This document shows, in pieces, positions 1 to 9,231 of a DNA stretch of 40,337 bases. The DNA is taken from the NCBI GenBank assembly GCA_023380795.1, contig JAMCSF010000022.1, positions 1 through 40,337 on the forward strand. The letters run 5' to 3'. The position numbers and the translations under genes were made by a program. The stretch comes from Candidatus Martarchaeota archaeon (lineage in GTDB: Archaea; Micrarchaeota; Micrarchaeia; Micrarchaeales; Micrarchaeaceae). The notes under the pieces are model-generated. The model worked only from the letters and a program-made list of their open reading frames with translations, ran no database searches and was not told the DNA's origin. How positions within the stretch are numbered: position 1 is the first letter of the stretch; every line of letters starts with the position of its first letter.

Positions 1-12
1 TGATAAAGCATT

Positions 13-1638
13 ATGGCCCTGCTTTCCATGGACGAGGATGTCTCCAAGCTGTACGAGCGCTCGGGTATCGAAGGGCTGATGTCAATAAGCGGCATAGGCA
101 AAGGCCTGGCAGGAAAGATAGAGGAATACATAAAGACCGGACACGTCAAGAAGCACGACGAGCTGAAGAAGAAATACCCTATAGATTTTGAGAACCTTAC
201 CAAAATAGAAGGGATGGGTGCAAAAAGGGCCATAATGCTTTATCAGAGGCTCGGTGTCACGGACATACAAAGCCTCAAAGAGGCAATATCATCGCACAAG
301 GTAATGTCCCTTGAAGGATTCGGGGAGAAGAGCGAGCAGCTGCTCGAAAAAGGCATAGAGATGCTCGAAGGCTCGAAGGGCAGGATGCTGCTAGGCTACG
401 CACTGCCTGTTGCCGAATCAATAGTCTCGGAGCTCTTGGGCTCTAAAAAGGTCGAGAAAGCGATAATATGCGGCTCAACAAGGCGCATGAAAGAGACGAT
501 AGGTGACATAGACATACTTGCAATATCGCAGCATCCAGAGGACGTAATGGACATGTTTGCAAAAATGAAAATGGTTACAAGCACCGTGGTAAAAGGGCCT
601 ACAAAAACCACCGTATGGCTTGATATTGGGACAACGTGCGACCTGAGGGTAATAGCTCCGGAAAGCTTCGGCGCCGCGATGCAGTACTTCACAGGCAGCA
701 AGGAGCACAACGTCGAGGTCAGAAAGATAGCGATATCCAAGGGCTACAAGCTGAACGAATACGGCCTCTTCGACAAAAACGACAAGGTAATATCCGCTAT
801 AGACGAAGCCGACATATACTCCAGGCTAGGCATGGATTGGATAGAGCCTGAAATGAGGGAAAACCGCGGCGAAATAGCGCTGTCGAAGAAGCACAAGCTG
901 CCAAAGCTAATAACGCTCGGAGACCTTAAGGGAGACCTGCATTCGCATACAAAAGAAACGGACGGCACCAACACGCTAGAAGAGATGGCCGAAGCAGCGA
1001 TTTCTCACGGGTTAAAATACCTCGCGGTAACCAACCACACAAAAAGCCTCAGGGTTGCAAAGGGGATGGACGAGAAGAAATTCGCCGAGTTCTTCAAAAG
1101 GGTAGATGCCCTGAACGAAAAGCTTGACGGAAGACTCAAACTCTTGAAAGGGGCCGAAGTCGACATACTGAAGGACGGCTCACTCGACCTCTCAGCCGCC
1201 TCGCTGAAGGGCATGGACTGCGTAGTTGCAGCCGTGCATTCGGGCTTCAGCATGAGCATCGACGAAATGACATCTAGAGTAATAAAAGCGATAGATTCCG
1301 GGTACGTAGACATACTTGCGCATCCCACTGGCAGGATAATAAACGAGAGGGAGCCGTACGCCATAGACATCAGAAAGGTCGCGGAAAAAGCGGAGGAGAA
1401 GGGCGTGGCGCTGGAGATAGACTCATACCCGAGCAGGCTTGACCTCAACGACGCCTCGATATTCGCCATACGCGATTACAAGGTAATGTTCTCGATAGAT
1501 TCAGACGCGCACAACGTATCGCATTTCAACTATCTCCGCTACGGCGTAGGGATGGCTAGAAGGGGCTGGCTTACGAAGGACAAGGTAATAAACACAATGC
1601 CTGCGAAGCACATAGCCAAGATGCTGGATCGCAAATAA
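13..1638 (+). CDS. polX: Family X DNA polymerase with C-terminal PHP domain (PolX-like); N-terminus looks short
   Basis: 541 aa. HhH motifs (SISGIGKGLAGKIEEY, KIEGMGAKRA), nucleotidyltransferase core (CGSTRRMKETIGDIDILA), FTGSKEHNVEVRKIA, PHP motifs (GDLHSHTKETDGTNTLEEM, VTNHT, HSGFS, DILAHPTGR, SIDSDAHN). Confidence 0.93.
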   Translation: MALLSMDEDVSKLYERSGIEGLMSISGIGKGLAGKIEEYIKTGHVKKHDELKKKYPIDFENLTKIEGMGAKRAIMLYQRLGVTDIQSLKEAISSHKVMSLEGFGEKSEQLLEKGIEMLEGSKGRMLLGYALPVAESIVSELLGSKKVEKAIICGSTRRMKETIGDIDILAISQHPEDVMDMFAKMKMVTSTVVKGPTKTTVWLDIGTTCDLRVIAPESFGAAMQYFTGSKEHNVEVRKIAISKGYKLNEYGLFDKNDKVISAIDEADIYSRLGMDWIEPEMRENRGEIALSKKHKLPKLITLGDLKGDLHSHTKETDGTNTLEEMAEAAISHGLKYLAVTNHTKSLRVAKGMDEKKFAEFFKRVDALNEKLDGRLKLLKGAEVDILKDGSLDLSAASLKGMDCVVAAVHSGFSMSIDEMTSRVIKAIDSGYVDILAHPTGRIINEREPYAIDIRKVAEKAEEKGVALEIDSYPSRLDLNDASIFAIRDYKVMFSIDSDAHNVSHFNYLRYGVGMARRGWLTKDKVINTMPAKHIAKMLDRK

Positions 1639-1640
1639 GC

Positions 1641-4600
1641 CTACATGAATTTGAGCAGGTTGAACTGCTTGTCGTCTTTTATTGGTATTGTCCCTACCTG
1701 CCCGAAAACAGCTTCTATCTCCTCTTTTAAGAGAAGTATCCTCTGTTTTATATAAGGCTCAAGCTCGTACCTGTCAGCCAGCTTTATCGCGGTGTTCAAA
1801 TACTTCTCTATTCCTCCTTTGGATATCGTGAGCAGGAGCTTGCCTCCGCATCTCGTGCATACCCCCTTTATGGGTATGCGCCTGTATTTTGCGTTGCACT
1901 GCACGCAGCGGAATCCCTGCCTTGAATATGAATGAAGGTTGCCCATAAGGTCGGGTATGAAATGGCTTAATATGAGCCTTCTGGCCGTGTCCCTCTTGTC
2001 TATGCTGTATAGCTTGTCCATAAGGCTGAACTGCATTTCTATCTTGTCGTTCATGGTCTTTAAGGTAGTGTAGGAGCTCCTCTTTGGAGCCTGCGCCACG
2101 GCGTTTATTCCGGAAAGGTGCGTAAACCGTATCCCAGAATATATCGAATCCTTCTGGAGCCTGTCGCCGACGATCTCGACCTTGACTTCTCCCGGGGCGG
2201 GATACGAATACGTCTTGTCGTAGAAATCTATGCCGTAGCTTTCTACCACTTCCATGGCATGTACTTCGTCGTCAACTTCCTCGGGCTTGACGTTTACCGT
2301 CAGTATGAGCGGAGCGTCCATGGTGCCTCCTACTGTGGTGGGCATGTAATGCTTCGAAAAATTCACGAGCGCATCAAGAAGCATCATCGTCGTGTCCTCG
2401 TCGCCGTCGCAGTTCCTTCTTCTTGCCGAAATCAGGTATGGGTGGGCAAATCCAACGCTCGCGTCGGTGAATCCTATAATCCTTCCAAGCACTCCCGCAG
2501 AGGTGTGCGGCGAAAGCGTTATCACGTAATGGCCTACCAAATCCTTCTGCTCGGACACGTTGTAAAATTTTTCCAGGCCGTAGAATTTCACCAGCATTTC
2601 ATCCATGAACTGGGTAACGTTCACGAAGTAGTCGGCTCCTCTCCTGTTCAATATTACGTCTTGGTGCATAAGCTCGACAAGCTGGTCCCCTCGCTCAAGC
2701 GGGTTCCCCTTATAATCCTTGTTATAGCCGAGCTTCTTTAAGCTCTCTACGCTTACCGATATCTCGTCGGGGTAGAAATGCGTTATCGGGACGTCGGTCG
2801 CGTCGAACCTGGATGTCCCGTCCTTGAATATGTATATTTTGTGAACGCTGCGGAGCAACCCCTTCTCCAGCGGCTCTGCCAGCTTGTCGGAATTCGAAAG
2901 ACCCTTTACTCCTTTCATGAGCTTGGGGAGCGAAGTCATCCCTATCCTTTCCATGGCCTTGTTTACCTCGGAAACTATGTTTATTTGCTTCATTTCTCCG
3001 CCTTCCATGGCTCCCCCGCATTTCTCGCATTTCAATCCGGTGCCGAAGTTTCCACAAAGCTTGCATTTGCGCATTATCTCTGCCCTGCACTTGTGCTCCT
3101 CGCAGTAAAACGAGTTTATGTATTCGCCACCCTTGGTGCACAGGTGCCTTGCCAGCTCCACATTTATGCTCTGCGAATTGAACTTCTTGCCCTGCAGTAT
3201 GTACGCCTTGGTTATGCTCCTCTCCTTGCCTCCGTATTCGCCTATCGGGAACAGTATGTGGGGCGCTGGCTTCATGAGCCTCTCCCTAGCCTTCTCAGGC
3301 CTCCCCATCCTTCCACCTACCTTCGTGGATCTCCTCATTATTTTGAATTTGGCGAGCTTGTTGAGCATATCTAAAGAGCTCTGTGCCCGCAGTGCGTCTT
3401 CAGGCAGCTCCCTGTTCTGTGCTATTCTGCCGTTGCTCACGAGCCCGAAGCTGGCCATAAGGGACTTGGCGGTTTCGCCCTCAATATCTATGCTCTCATT
3501 CTTGTCGATGTGCGGTATGCAGGCCCTTTCCAGCAGCTCCCTGGCCTTAGCCAGCCTTTCGCCGCTTATGGTGACCGAAGAAATTGCATCCAGGGTTTCT
3601 ATTTCTCCGAGATCGGCTTCCTTAAAAGCTTCTACAAGGAAGAGCATGTCCTCGGTGCTTATGTCCGAATAATCATATATGAACCTCGGATGCATGGGCA
3701 CGTTGTACTTTTCGGAAAGCTTCAGCGCATCGGCGAAATTCGATATCTCCGGGATTTCGCCGCACCCTGCCTTTTTGAGCTGAAGGGCCCAGTATTCCTC
3801 AACATAGCTCGTCGGGCTCAGCGGCGTATTCGTCTTTTTGAAGTCCCCGTACGTGACGAGCATGTCGCCAACAGACAGGATCTTTTTGATGTGAGGCTCG
3901 AGCCTCCTCGCCTCTTCTGCGTCCTTTATCCTGAATGCCTCGCCGGTATCCAGCTTGACGAAGGGCCCCTCTATGGTATCAACAGGGACTGCCACGCAAC
4001 CCTTTCCCGGCTTCTCGACCTTCAGCTGCGTTCCGGTGGCTATGAATTCGTCCATAAGGTACATGGTAGCAGGGCTGAAACCCTTTGAGGCTATGCCAGT
4101 AAACCTGCTCCTACCATATCTGAGCCTGAAGGCGCCCGAATGCTCCGGGTAAGCAAATATTGGCCTTCCCGCAACAAGCTCTTGAAGGAACACCACATCC
4201 TTCTTGGTCTCCTTCTGCTCGGTCTGCTGTGATTTCTCTACCCTTATTATCTGGTTGAGCCATGACCAGTCGAGCCCTGCTCCCTTGGTATATTTGAGCA
4301 CGCTCTTGGCCTTCTGTGCTATGCCCTCGCACGAAACAAGGCATATGCCGCTCCTTATCTTGTTCGATATCATCTGGGGCTTGCCCGCAGCGTCGAGCCT
4401 GTTTATGTTCCTGTGTATGCCTATCTCTATCTGCTCCGACGCAAGGCCATCAAGGCAGACAGGGCAGTTTTCAAATATGGTTCTTATATCTTGCTCAGGA
4501 GGAAGGTACTGAAGCCTTGCGACTCTGGAATTGTAAATCTGTATCTCCTCAAGGTATCTGTCTATCTCTGCCTTCGTGGCCTTGTAAGCGCCTATTCCTA

Positions 4601-5084
4601 ATATCCTCCTTCCATAATCGGCCAGCGCTACAGAAAGCGCAGCGGCAGTTCCCCCTGCTCCTCTTATCGGCCCGGCGTATATTATTGCGGCATAGTCTGT
4701 GCCATCCTGGTTTCTGTGAAGCTCTATCCCCTGCAGCCCCTCTGTCGGGGCCACGAGAATTCCTTCGGTGAGCACAGCCAGCCCGACTTTTGTGGCAAGC
4801 GAAAGCCTCTTGTCAATGTCGTCGTTGAACCTTTCGTTTGTACATACTTCCTTCACCATTGTAAAGGCGAGCTCCTGCCTCGATTTCCCTTCGGAATTTT
4901 TCTTTATGAGCTCTGACAATCCCTTTATGCCTATTATTCCCTCTACCCTGGTCGCGAGGTCAGGCGCAGGCAGTATCTCGACGAATGACTCAGGGTCGTA
5001 GCCCTTTTTCTTGGCTTCCGTGGCTACGCTGAATGCCCTTTCGAAATTTTTGTCAAGCTCTGAAAAATATTCGTGTATGTCCAT
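1641..5084 (-). CDS. polC: DNA polymerase II (PolD) large subunit DP2
   Basis: 1147 aa. Catalytic-region motif RRRNCDGDEDTTMMLLDALVNFSKHYMPTTVGGTMDAPLILT; zinc-finger motifs (CKLCGNFGTGLKCEKCGG; CVQCNAKYRRIPIKGVCTRCGG); adjacent to the DP1 gene. No intein seen. Confidence 0.96.
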   Translation of the reverse strand: MDIHEYFSELDKNFERAFSVATEAKKKGYDPESFVEILPAPDLATRVEGIIGIKGLSELIKKNSEGKSRQELAFTMVKEVCTNERFNDDIDKRLSLATKVGLAVLTEGILVAPTEGLQGIELHRNQDGTDYAAIIYAGPIRGAGGTAAALSVALADYGRRILGIGAYKATKAEIDRYLEEIQIYNSRVARLQYLPPEQDIRTIFENCPVCLDGLASEQIEIGIHRNINRLDAAGKPQMISNKIRSGICLVSCEGIAQKAKSVLKYTKGAGLDWSWLNQIIRVEKSQQTEQKETKKDVVFLQELVAGRPIFAYPEHSGAFRLRYGRSRFTGIASKGFSPATMYLMDEFIATGTQLKVEKPGKGCVAVPVDTIEGPFVKLDTGEAFRIKDAEEARRLEPHIKKILSVGDMLVTYGDFKKTNTPLSPTSYVEEYWALQLKKAGCGEIPEISNFADALKLSEKYNVPMHPRFIYDYSDISTEDMLFLVEAFKEADLGEIETLDAISSVTISGERLAKARELLERACIPHIDKNESIDIEGETAKSLMASFGLVSNGRIAQNRELPEDALRAQSSLDMLNKLAKFKIMRRSTKVGGRMGRPEKARERLMKPAPHILFPIGEYGGKERSITKAYILQGKKFNSQSINVELARHLCTKGGEYINSFYCEEHKCRAEIMRKCKLCGNFGTGLKCEKCGGAMEGGEMKQINIVSEVNKAMERIGMTSLPKLMKGVKGLSNSDKLAEPLEKGLLRSVHKIYIFKDGTSRFDATDVPITHFYPDEISVSVESLKKLGYNKDYKGNPLERGDQLVELMHQDVILNRRGADYFVNVTQFMDEMLVKFYGLEKFYNVSEQKDLVGHYVITLSPHTSAGVLGRIIGFTDASVGFAHPYLISARRRNCDGDEDTTMMLLDALVNFSKHYMPTTVGGTMDAPLILTVNVKPEEVDDEVHAMEVVESYGIDFYDKTYSYPAPGEVKVEIVGDRLQKDSIYSGIRFTHLSGINAVAQAPKRSSYTTLKTMNDKIEMQFSLMDKLYSIDKRDTARRLILSHFIPDLMGNLHSYSRQGFRCVQCNAKYRRIPIKGVCTRCGGKLLLTISKGGIEKYLNTAIKLADRYELEPYIKQRILLLKEEIEAVFGQVGTIPIKDDKQFNLLKFM

Positions 5085-5088
5085 TCGA

Positions 5089-6612
5089 CTACCTGTTGAA
5101 GTCTATAGATGTCACGCTGTAATCCTTGCTCCTGAAGACAGGCATTATGCATGGAGTCGGTATGTGCCCCTGCCTGACCTGGAAATCGGTCCTGCCCTGC
5201 CAGGTGCCGCTGTTTATGACCGTGACTCCGTGGTATTTCGTAGTGCCATTCTTGTGTATGTGGCCCATGTGCAGTATGTCAGGTATTGTGTCCATTACAA
5301 GGTTGTCGGTCTTCGACGGCACTATTATGTTGCCTCCGTATATGGGCGAAAGGTGCCTGCGCTTGAGCAGCTCCACCATCGCCTTCTCCGGCACCGAATA
5401 GCTGTTGTTTGGTATCGCGCTTATTATGGAATCGAGAGAAGTGCCGTGGTAGCCCAGCACTTCAAGCCCGTGCAGTGTCATGTACGAGGGATTGGAGACT
5501 ATGTGGACGTTGTCCTTCTTGAAATCCCCTATGAGCTCCTGCGGCAGCGGCGGTTGGGGCTCTGCCCTCTGCACCGCGTCGTGGTTTCCAGGCATTATAA
5601 AAACGTGGATGTAATCTGGTATTGCGTCGACGAAATCGAAGAGCATCTTGTACTGTGTGTACATGTCTGAAACGGCAAGGTCCCTGTCCTGGTTCGGATA
5701 GACTCCTATTCCGTCGGCATCGTCCCCGCTTATCACTATGTATTTTATGCTTCCTACCATATCCATCTGCGTGTGGTCGGCGTCGCCATTGAGCCATCTT
5801 ATCATTTTCGAGAAGTTCTTCTCCATGAACAGCTTGCTTCCCACATGTATGTCCGATAAGAAGGCTATGTTTATGTTTTCTTCAACTTTCTTCTGCTGCC
5901 TTATCGGGACGTCGGGCCACACTATCATGTTGGCTATGACAAAAGGCCCGGATATCTTGCCCCTTATTGCTATAACCTCATCGTTGGTTATGGAGTTTGC
6001 GTTGACGTAGAGCTCCTGTGCCTCCTTAGAGCTCCCGTTCATGAACATGACCTTGGCGTATCCCTCTTCATCTTCAAGCTCCAACATAAGGTTGTTGTTC
6101 TTGGTTATTATCTTCCTGTTCACTATGCCGAATATGTAAACCTCTCTCCCGGAAGCGTAATCATTTATGTGTTCCAGACTCTGCAGGAACTGGCCGTAGC
6201 TGCTGTGCTGGGATATTATCTGCCTCATCCTGGCAAGCCTGTCCCTGAAATACATTACGAAATCGCTTATGTTGCCATTTGTGTGCTCTACTTCCCTGCC
6301 CCTTATCTTGTACTGTGCGTCTATCTCGGCAGCTAGGGGCTTGAAGTCCGCGGACCTGCTTACCTCTATCTTTATCGGCTGCTTCTGCTCCATTATCTTG
6401 TCTATCGCCTTCTGGAGCTCCTCACTGCTCACTATGTGCAGCGTTTCCTCGGAATTCCTGCCCTCTATTAGCTCGTATGCCAGAGCCGAAGGATCTATGT
6501 CCTTCAGCATGTCCTCTTTTATGTCTCCCCCTACAAGCATCCCTGCCTTGGACAGGGCCGAGGCGAGCTGCTTGAGCGAACCCCTCGCGATTACCTCCTT
6601 TTCGCTCTCCAT
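5089..6612 (-). CDS. polB: DNA polymerase II (PolD) small subunit DP1, 3'-5' exonuclease
   Basis: 507 aa. OB-like region plus calcineurin-type phosphoesterase motifs FLSDIHVGS, ISGDDADG, MPGNHDA, GYHGTSLD, MGHIHKNG; 4 nt from the DP2 start codon on the same strand. Confidence 0.95.
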   Translation of the reverse strand: MESEKEVIARGSLKQLASALSKAGMLVGGDIKEDMLKDIDPSALAYELIEGRNSEETLHIVSSEELQKAIDKIMEQKQPIKIEVSRSADFKPLAAEIDAQYKIRGREVEHTNGNISDFVMYFRDRLARMRQIISQHSSYGQFLQSLEHINDYASGREVYIFGIVNRKIITKNNNLMLELEDEEGYAKVMFMNGSSKEAQELYVNANSITNDEVIAIRGKISGPFVIANMIVWPDVPIRQQKKVEENINIAFLSDIHVGSKLFMEKNFSKMIRWLNGDADHTQMDMVGSIKYIVISGDDADGIGVYPNQDRDLAVSDMYTQYKMLFDFVDAIPDYIHVFIMPGNHDAVQRAEPQPPLPQELIGDFKKDNVHIVSNPSYMTLHGLEVLGYHGTSLDSIISAIPNNSYSVPEKAMVELLKRRHLSPIYGGNIIVPSKTDNLVMDTIPDILHMGHIHKNGTTKYHGVTVINSGTWQGRTDFQVRQGHIPTPCIMPVFRSKDYSVTSIDFNR

Positions 6613-6622
6613 GTTATTGCTT

Positions 6623-6889
6623 TCAATCCTTTATCGATTCAAGTATGCTCAGCACTCCCCATATGATTGTCCTGGCCTGCGGCGGCAGGTTTATGTCGTT
6701 GCTCACAGAATCAAGGCTGTATATGGCGGAAGACGCCCTTACGGTGAATTCGCCCTCCTCGTTAAGCTTCGTTTTCGCCTCTCCGACCGCGCTCCTGACA
6801 TTCTTCGGCACGCTAGTGTCGCTTATAAGCATGTCCATCTGCATGTTCGCCTGCTTTATCAGCTCTAGCACTTCCTCTTTCTTTGGCAT
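6623..6889 (-). CDS. UPF0147 family protein
   Basis: Likely starts at the internal Met (MPKKEEVLELIKQANMQMD...SVPKNVRSAVGEAKTKL...PPQARTIIWGVLSILESI), with a GGTGAT motif just upstream; ORF extends to 6931. Confidence 0.8.
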   Translation of the reverse strand: MPKKEEVLELIKQANMQMDMLISDTSVPKNVRSAVGEAKTKLNEEGEFTVRASSAIYSLDSVSNDINLPPQARTIIWGVLSILESIKD

Positions 6890-7022
6890 ATTATCACCGA
6901 TAATTAGTACATTTACAGCTAGCATTGGCATTTAAGCTATTTATAGCTGAGCCTCTGCCCTTATTTTAGGCATCTTATACTGAAAGCAAAAACGCATAAA
7001 TACTTTGGCAGGGATAGAAGAT

Positions 7023-7577
7023 ATGCTTAGCCAAAAGCAAAGGGACTATGAACTTAGCGTTTATGTGCCAACTCCTGCTCCTGTCCCGGTTCACATCGGG
7101 AACAAAAAATATCTCAACCAGTCACTTGAGTTAAAGAATCCCAGGGAGGATTCCGTAAAGATTGCACTCCTAGACCTTGGCATACCTGCATACTACGAAT
7201 ACATGCGTTATCCACTGAGCAACGGCAAGGTGTACTATCCGGACTTCATAACCTCTATATATTTCGATGGCAGGCAGGTGGTTCTTGAGCCCCACAGCAC
7301 AGTGAGCGACAAAGGATACCTAAAAAAGCTTAACGAGTTCATAAACAGGTACAACTTCTACCTCATATTAATATCAAACAGGTCACACAGGAAGCTGGCA
7401 GAGCAGAATTCCGACCCTGAAAAATTCATAGACGAATACTGGTTTATAAACAACTTCTTGAACACCAAGGATTCGATAAAGCAGAATTCTGAAAACGTAA
7501 AGAAGAAGCTCAAGAAGCTCCTCCGCAATCCTGAAACTGAGATCATAAAAAGCAGCGACGCGTTTCTGCGCACATGA
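7023..7577 (+). CDS. Hypothetical protein, possible divergent PD-(D/E)XK nuclease-like fold
   Basis: ORF opens at TTG 7005; ATG at 7023 lies about 25 bp after an AT-rich box-A-like element. Motif YYPDFITSIYFDGRQVVLEPHS resembles PDF-x(n)-ExK spacing. Confidence 0.65.
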   Translation: MLSQKQRDYELSVYVPTPAPVPVHIGNKKYLNQSLELKNPREDSVKIALLDLGIPAYYEYMRYPLSNGKVYYPDFITSIYFDGRQVVLEPHSTVSDKGYLKKLNEFINRYNFYLILISNRSHRKLAEQNSDPEKFIDEYWFINNFLNTKDSIKQNSENVKKKLKKLLRNPETEIIKSSDAFLRT

Positions 7578-7633
7578 AAATTCCCCAATAAACGCATTCT
7601 TAAACTGCAAACCGCTTCATTTGGAAATAAAGG

Positions 7634-7705
7634 CGCCTCGGCCGGGATTCGAACCCGAGTCGCAACCGTGACAGGGTCGTATGCTAACCACTACACCACC
7701 GAGGC
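7634..7705 (-). tRNA. tRNA-Asp (anticodon GTC)
   Basis: Reverse complement GCCTCGGTGGTGTAGTGGTTAGCATACGACCCTGTCACGGTTGCGACTCGGGTTCGAATCCCGGCCGAGGC-G: 7-bp acceptor stem, GGTTCGAATCC T-arm, anticodon loop CTGTCAC, discriminator G. Confidence 0.95.
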
Positions 7706-7753
7706 TCTGCAGAATATTTCTGCATTATCAGCTATAAATAACTTCTTGTCGCG

Positions 7754-8221
7754 CTACTTTTTCATGAGTCCCAATATGCCCCCTATTATTCCTAATACCA
7801 TCCCTACCAGGAATCCGCCATCGCCCAGTATGCTTATGAGCGAGAATATTATCGCAACTATCGAGAATATCTTTAGCCTATTGCCTTTGGGGTTGTATGA
7901 CATGATTCCGCTAAGCATGACTATGATTCCGCATATTACGCCTATGGCTACTACCGCATATATAGCATCGTAAAGAGCTCCGCTGCTTACATAGCTGTTT
8001 ATGAGCTTTATCTCAGTGGCGTTGTGGGCGATTGCGGGGTTTGAAGCCGTAAGATTTGCTATTATTGAATTGGCAGAAACCGCATGTACTGCGCCAAGCT
8101 CATAGATTCCGCCTAAAAGTATGAGTATGCCGCCTATCAGCATGAAAATGAACGGTAGCGTGTGCTTCTGCTGCGCTGCAGACGGCGACATGAACTTTTC
8201 TGTTGCACTTTTTCCTTGCAT
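7754..8221 (-). CDS. Small multi-pass membrane protein, unknown function
   Basis: 155 aa with about 3-4 hydrophobic segments (FIFMLIGGILILLGGIYELGAV; YAVVAIGVICGIIVMLSGIM; IFSIVAIIFSLISILGDGGFLVGMVLGIIGGILGL); upstream of tRNA-Asp on the same strand. Confidence 0.75.
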   Translation of the reverse strand: MQGKSATEKFMSPSAAQQKHTLPFIFMLIGGILILLGGIYELGAVHAVSANSIIANLTASNPAIAHNATEIKLINSYVSSGALYDAIYAVVAIGVICGIIVMLSGIMSYNPKGNRLKIFSIVAIIFSLISILGDGGFLVGMVLGIIGGILGLMKK

Positions 8222-8235
8222 AATTACACCTTATT

Positions 8236-8329
8236 TCCCGTTGGAGCGAGTCGAACGCTCAACCTGCCGGTATCTTCTTGACGAAGAATCAAACTACAGC
8301 CGGCCGCTCTGCCATTGAGCTACAACGGG
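8236..8329 (-). tRNA. tRNA-Tyr (anticodon GTA) with a 22-nt intron at 37/38
   Basis: Reverse complement CCCGTTGTAGCTCAATGGCAGAGCGGCCGGCTGTAG[TTTGATTCTTCGTCAAGAAGAT]ACCGGCAGGTTGAGCGTTCGACTCGCTCCAACGGG-A. C1:G72 pair and A73 as expected for archaeal tRNA-Tyr; GCCGG/CCGGC anticodon stem closes only after intron removal. Intron 8272..8293. Confidence 0.93.
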
Positions 8330-8438
8330 CATAACACTTATTTCGGCAAGAATATTAATAAGTTTACCTTATAAATTTATCCTATCGCTACCCTAAATTT
8401 CTCCGGTCCGCGGCTCTGGTGATTAGATTACAAACATA

Positions 8439-9200
8439 TTGAAATCCTTCTACGAATCTGCTTTCGGGAAGGTACTTGCGGAGAAGTACAGCCATGGGGC
8501 AAGGATAAGGATAATAAAAAAGGGCCCGTACAAGGAGATGCTCTACAACAGTACGGTTTTTTCGCGCATAGTCGAGGGCCGGCTTCTCACCGGGAGCTAT
8601 TGGGACTACTTCCTTCCTCTTCCATCCCTGTTCGAGAGTCCTAAAATTCTGATAATAGGCCTAGGCGGTGGCACAATACCGTACCAAATCGAGTCTCTAT
8701 ACAGCAACGCCCGAATAGATGTGATAGAAATAGACGAGGCCATCGCGTCAATGTACAAAATATTCATAGGCAAGAGTCTGAAGTCAAACATAATACTCGG
8801 GGACGGCATAGAATACATGGAGTCCCACAGCAACACATACGATATAGTGATACTGGACGCATACGTGGATGACAACATGCCAGAAGAATTTTTCTCAGAC
8901 AAAATGATAAGTTCGGCAAGCTCATCGCTCAAGGAAAAGGGGGTCCTCGCGATAAACTATACGCTCACCTCGCTCGGGATAGCCAATTCGAAGAAGCTTA
9001 CGAAATCACTTGCAAGAATGTTCGAAGTGTACACCCTTTCAATGCCCCCAATATCCGGAAACAGGGTTGTCATATGCTCTAAGGGAGTTGATGCAGGAAG
9101 GCTGAAAGAGATAGGCGCAATGCCAAAGCTCAAGGAAGACCACGCATACATAATCAAGGCGTATTCCAACATGGACGAAGACAATCAGGAAGTAATTTAG
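8439..9200 (+). CDS. Spermidine-synthase-like / class I SAM-dependent methyltransferase-fold protein
   Basis: 253 aa, TTG start. Motifs KILIIGLGGGTIPYQIE, IDVIEIDEAI, LGDGIEYME, YDIVILDAYVDDNMPEEFFS, GVLAINY. Confidence 0.78.
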   Translation: MKSFYESAFGKVLAEKYSHGARIRIIKKGPYKEMLYNSTVFSRIVEGRLLTGSYWDYFLPLPSLFESPKILIIGLGGGTIPYQIESLYSNARIDVIEIDEAIASMYKIFIGKSLKSNIILGDGIEYMESHSNTYDIVILDAYVDDNMPEEFFSDKMISSASSSLKEKGVLAINYTLTSLGIANSKKLTKSLARMFEVYTLSMPPISGNRVVICSKGVDAGRLKEIGAMPKLKEDHAYIIKAYSNMDEDNQEVI

Positions 9201-9231
9201 CGTTGACCTAATAAATAAAATCGGTGCTGTT

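Noticed and set aside
2118-2741. 207-aa plus-strand ORF antisense to DP2 (with others at 2778, 3118, 3510, 4316 and 5011)
   Set aside because: Fully antisense to a confidently identified conserved gene; Arg/His/Tyr/Val-rich composition is typical of shadow ORFs.
1641-5084. Intein in DP2
   Set aside because: The usual insertion region NCDGDEDTTMM is uninterrupted and the length (1147 aa) fits an intein-free DP2.
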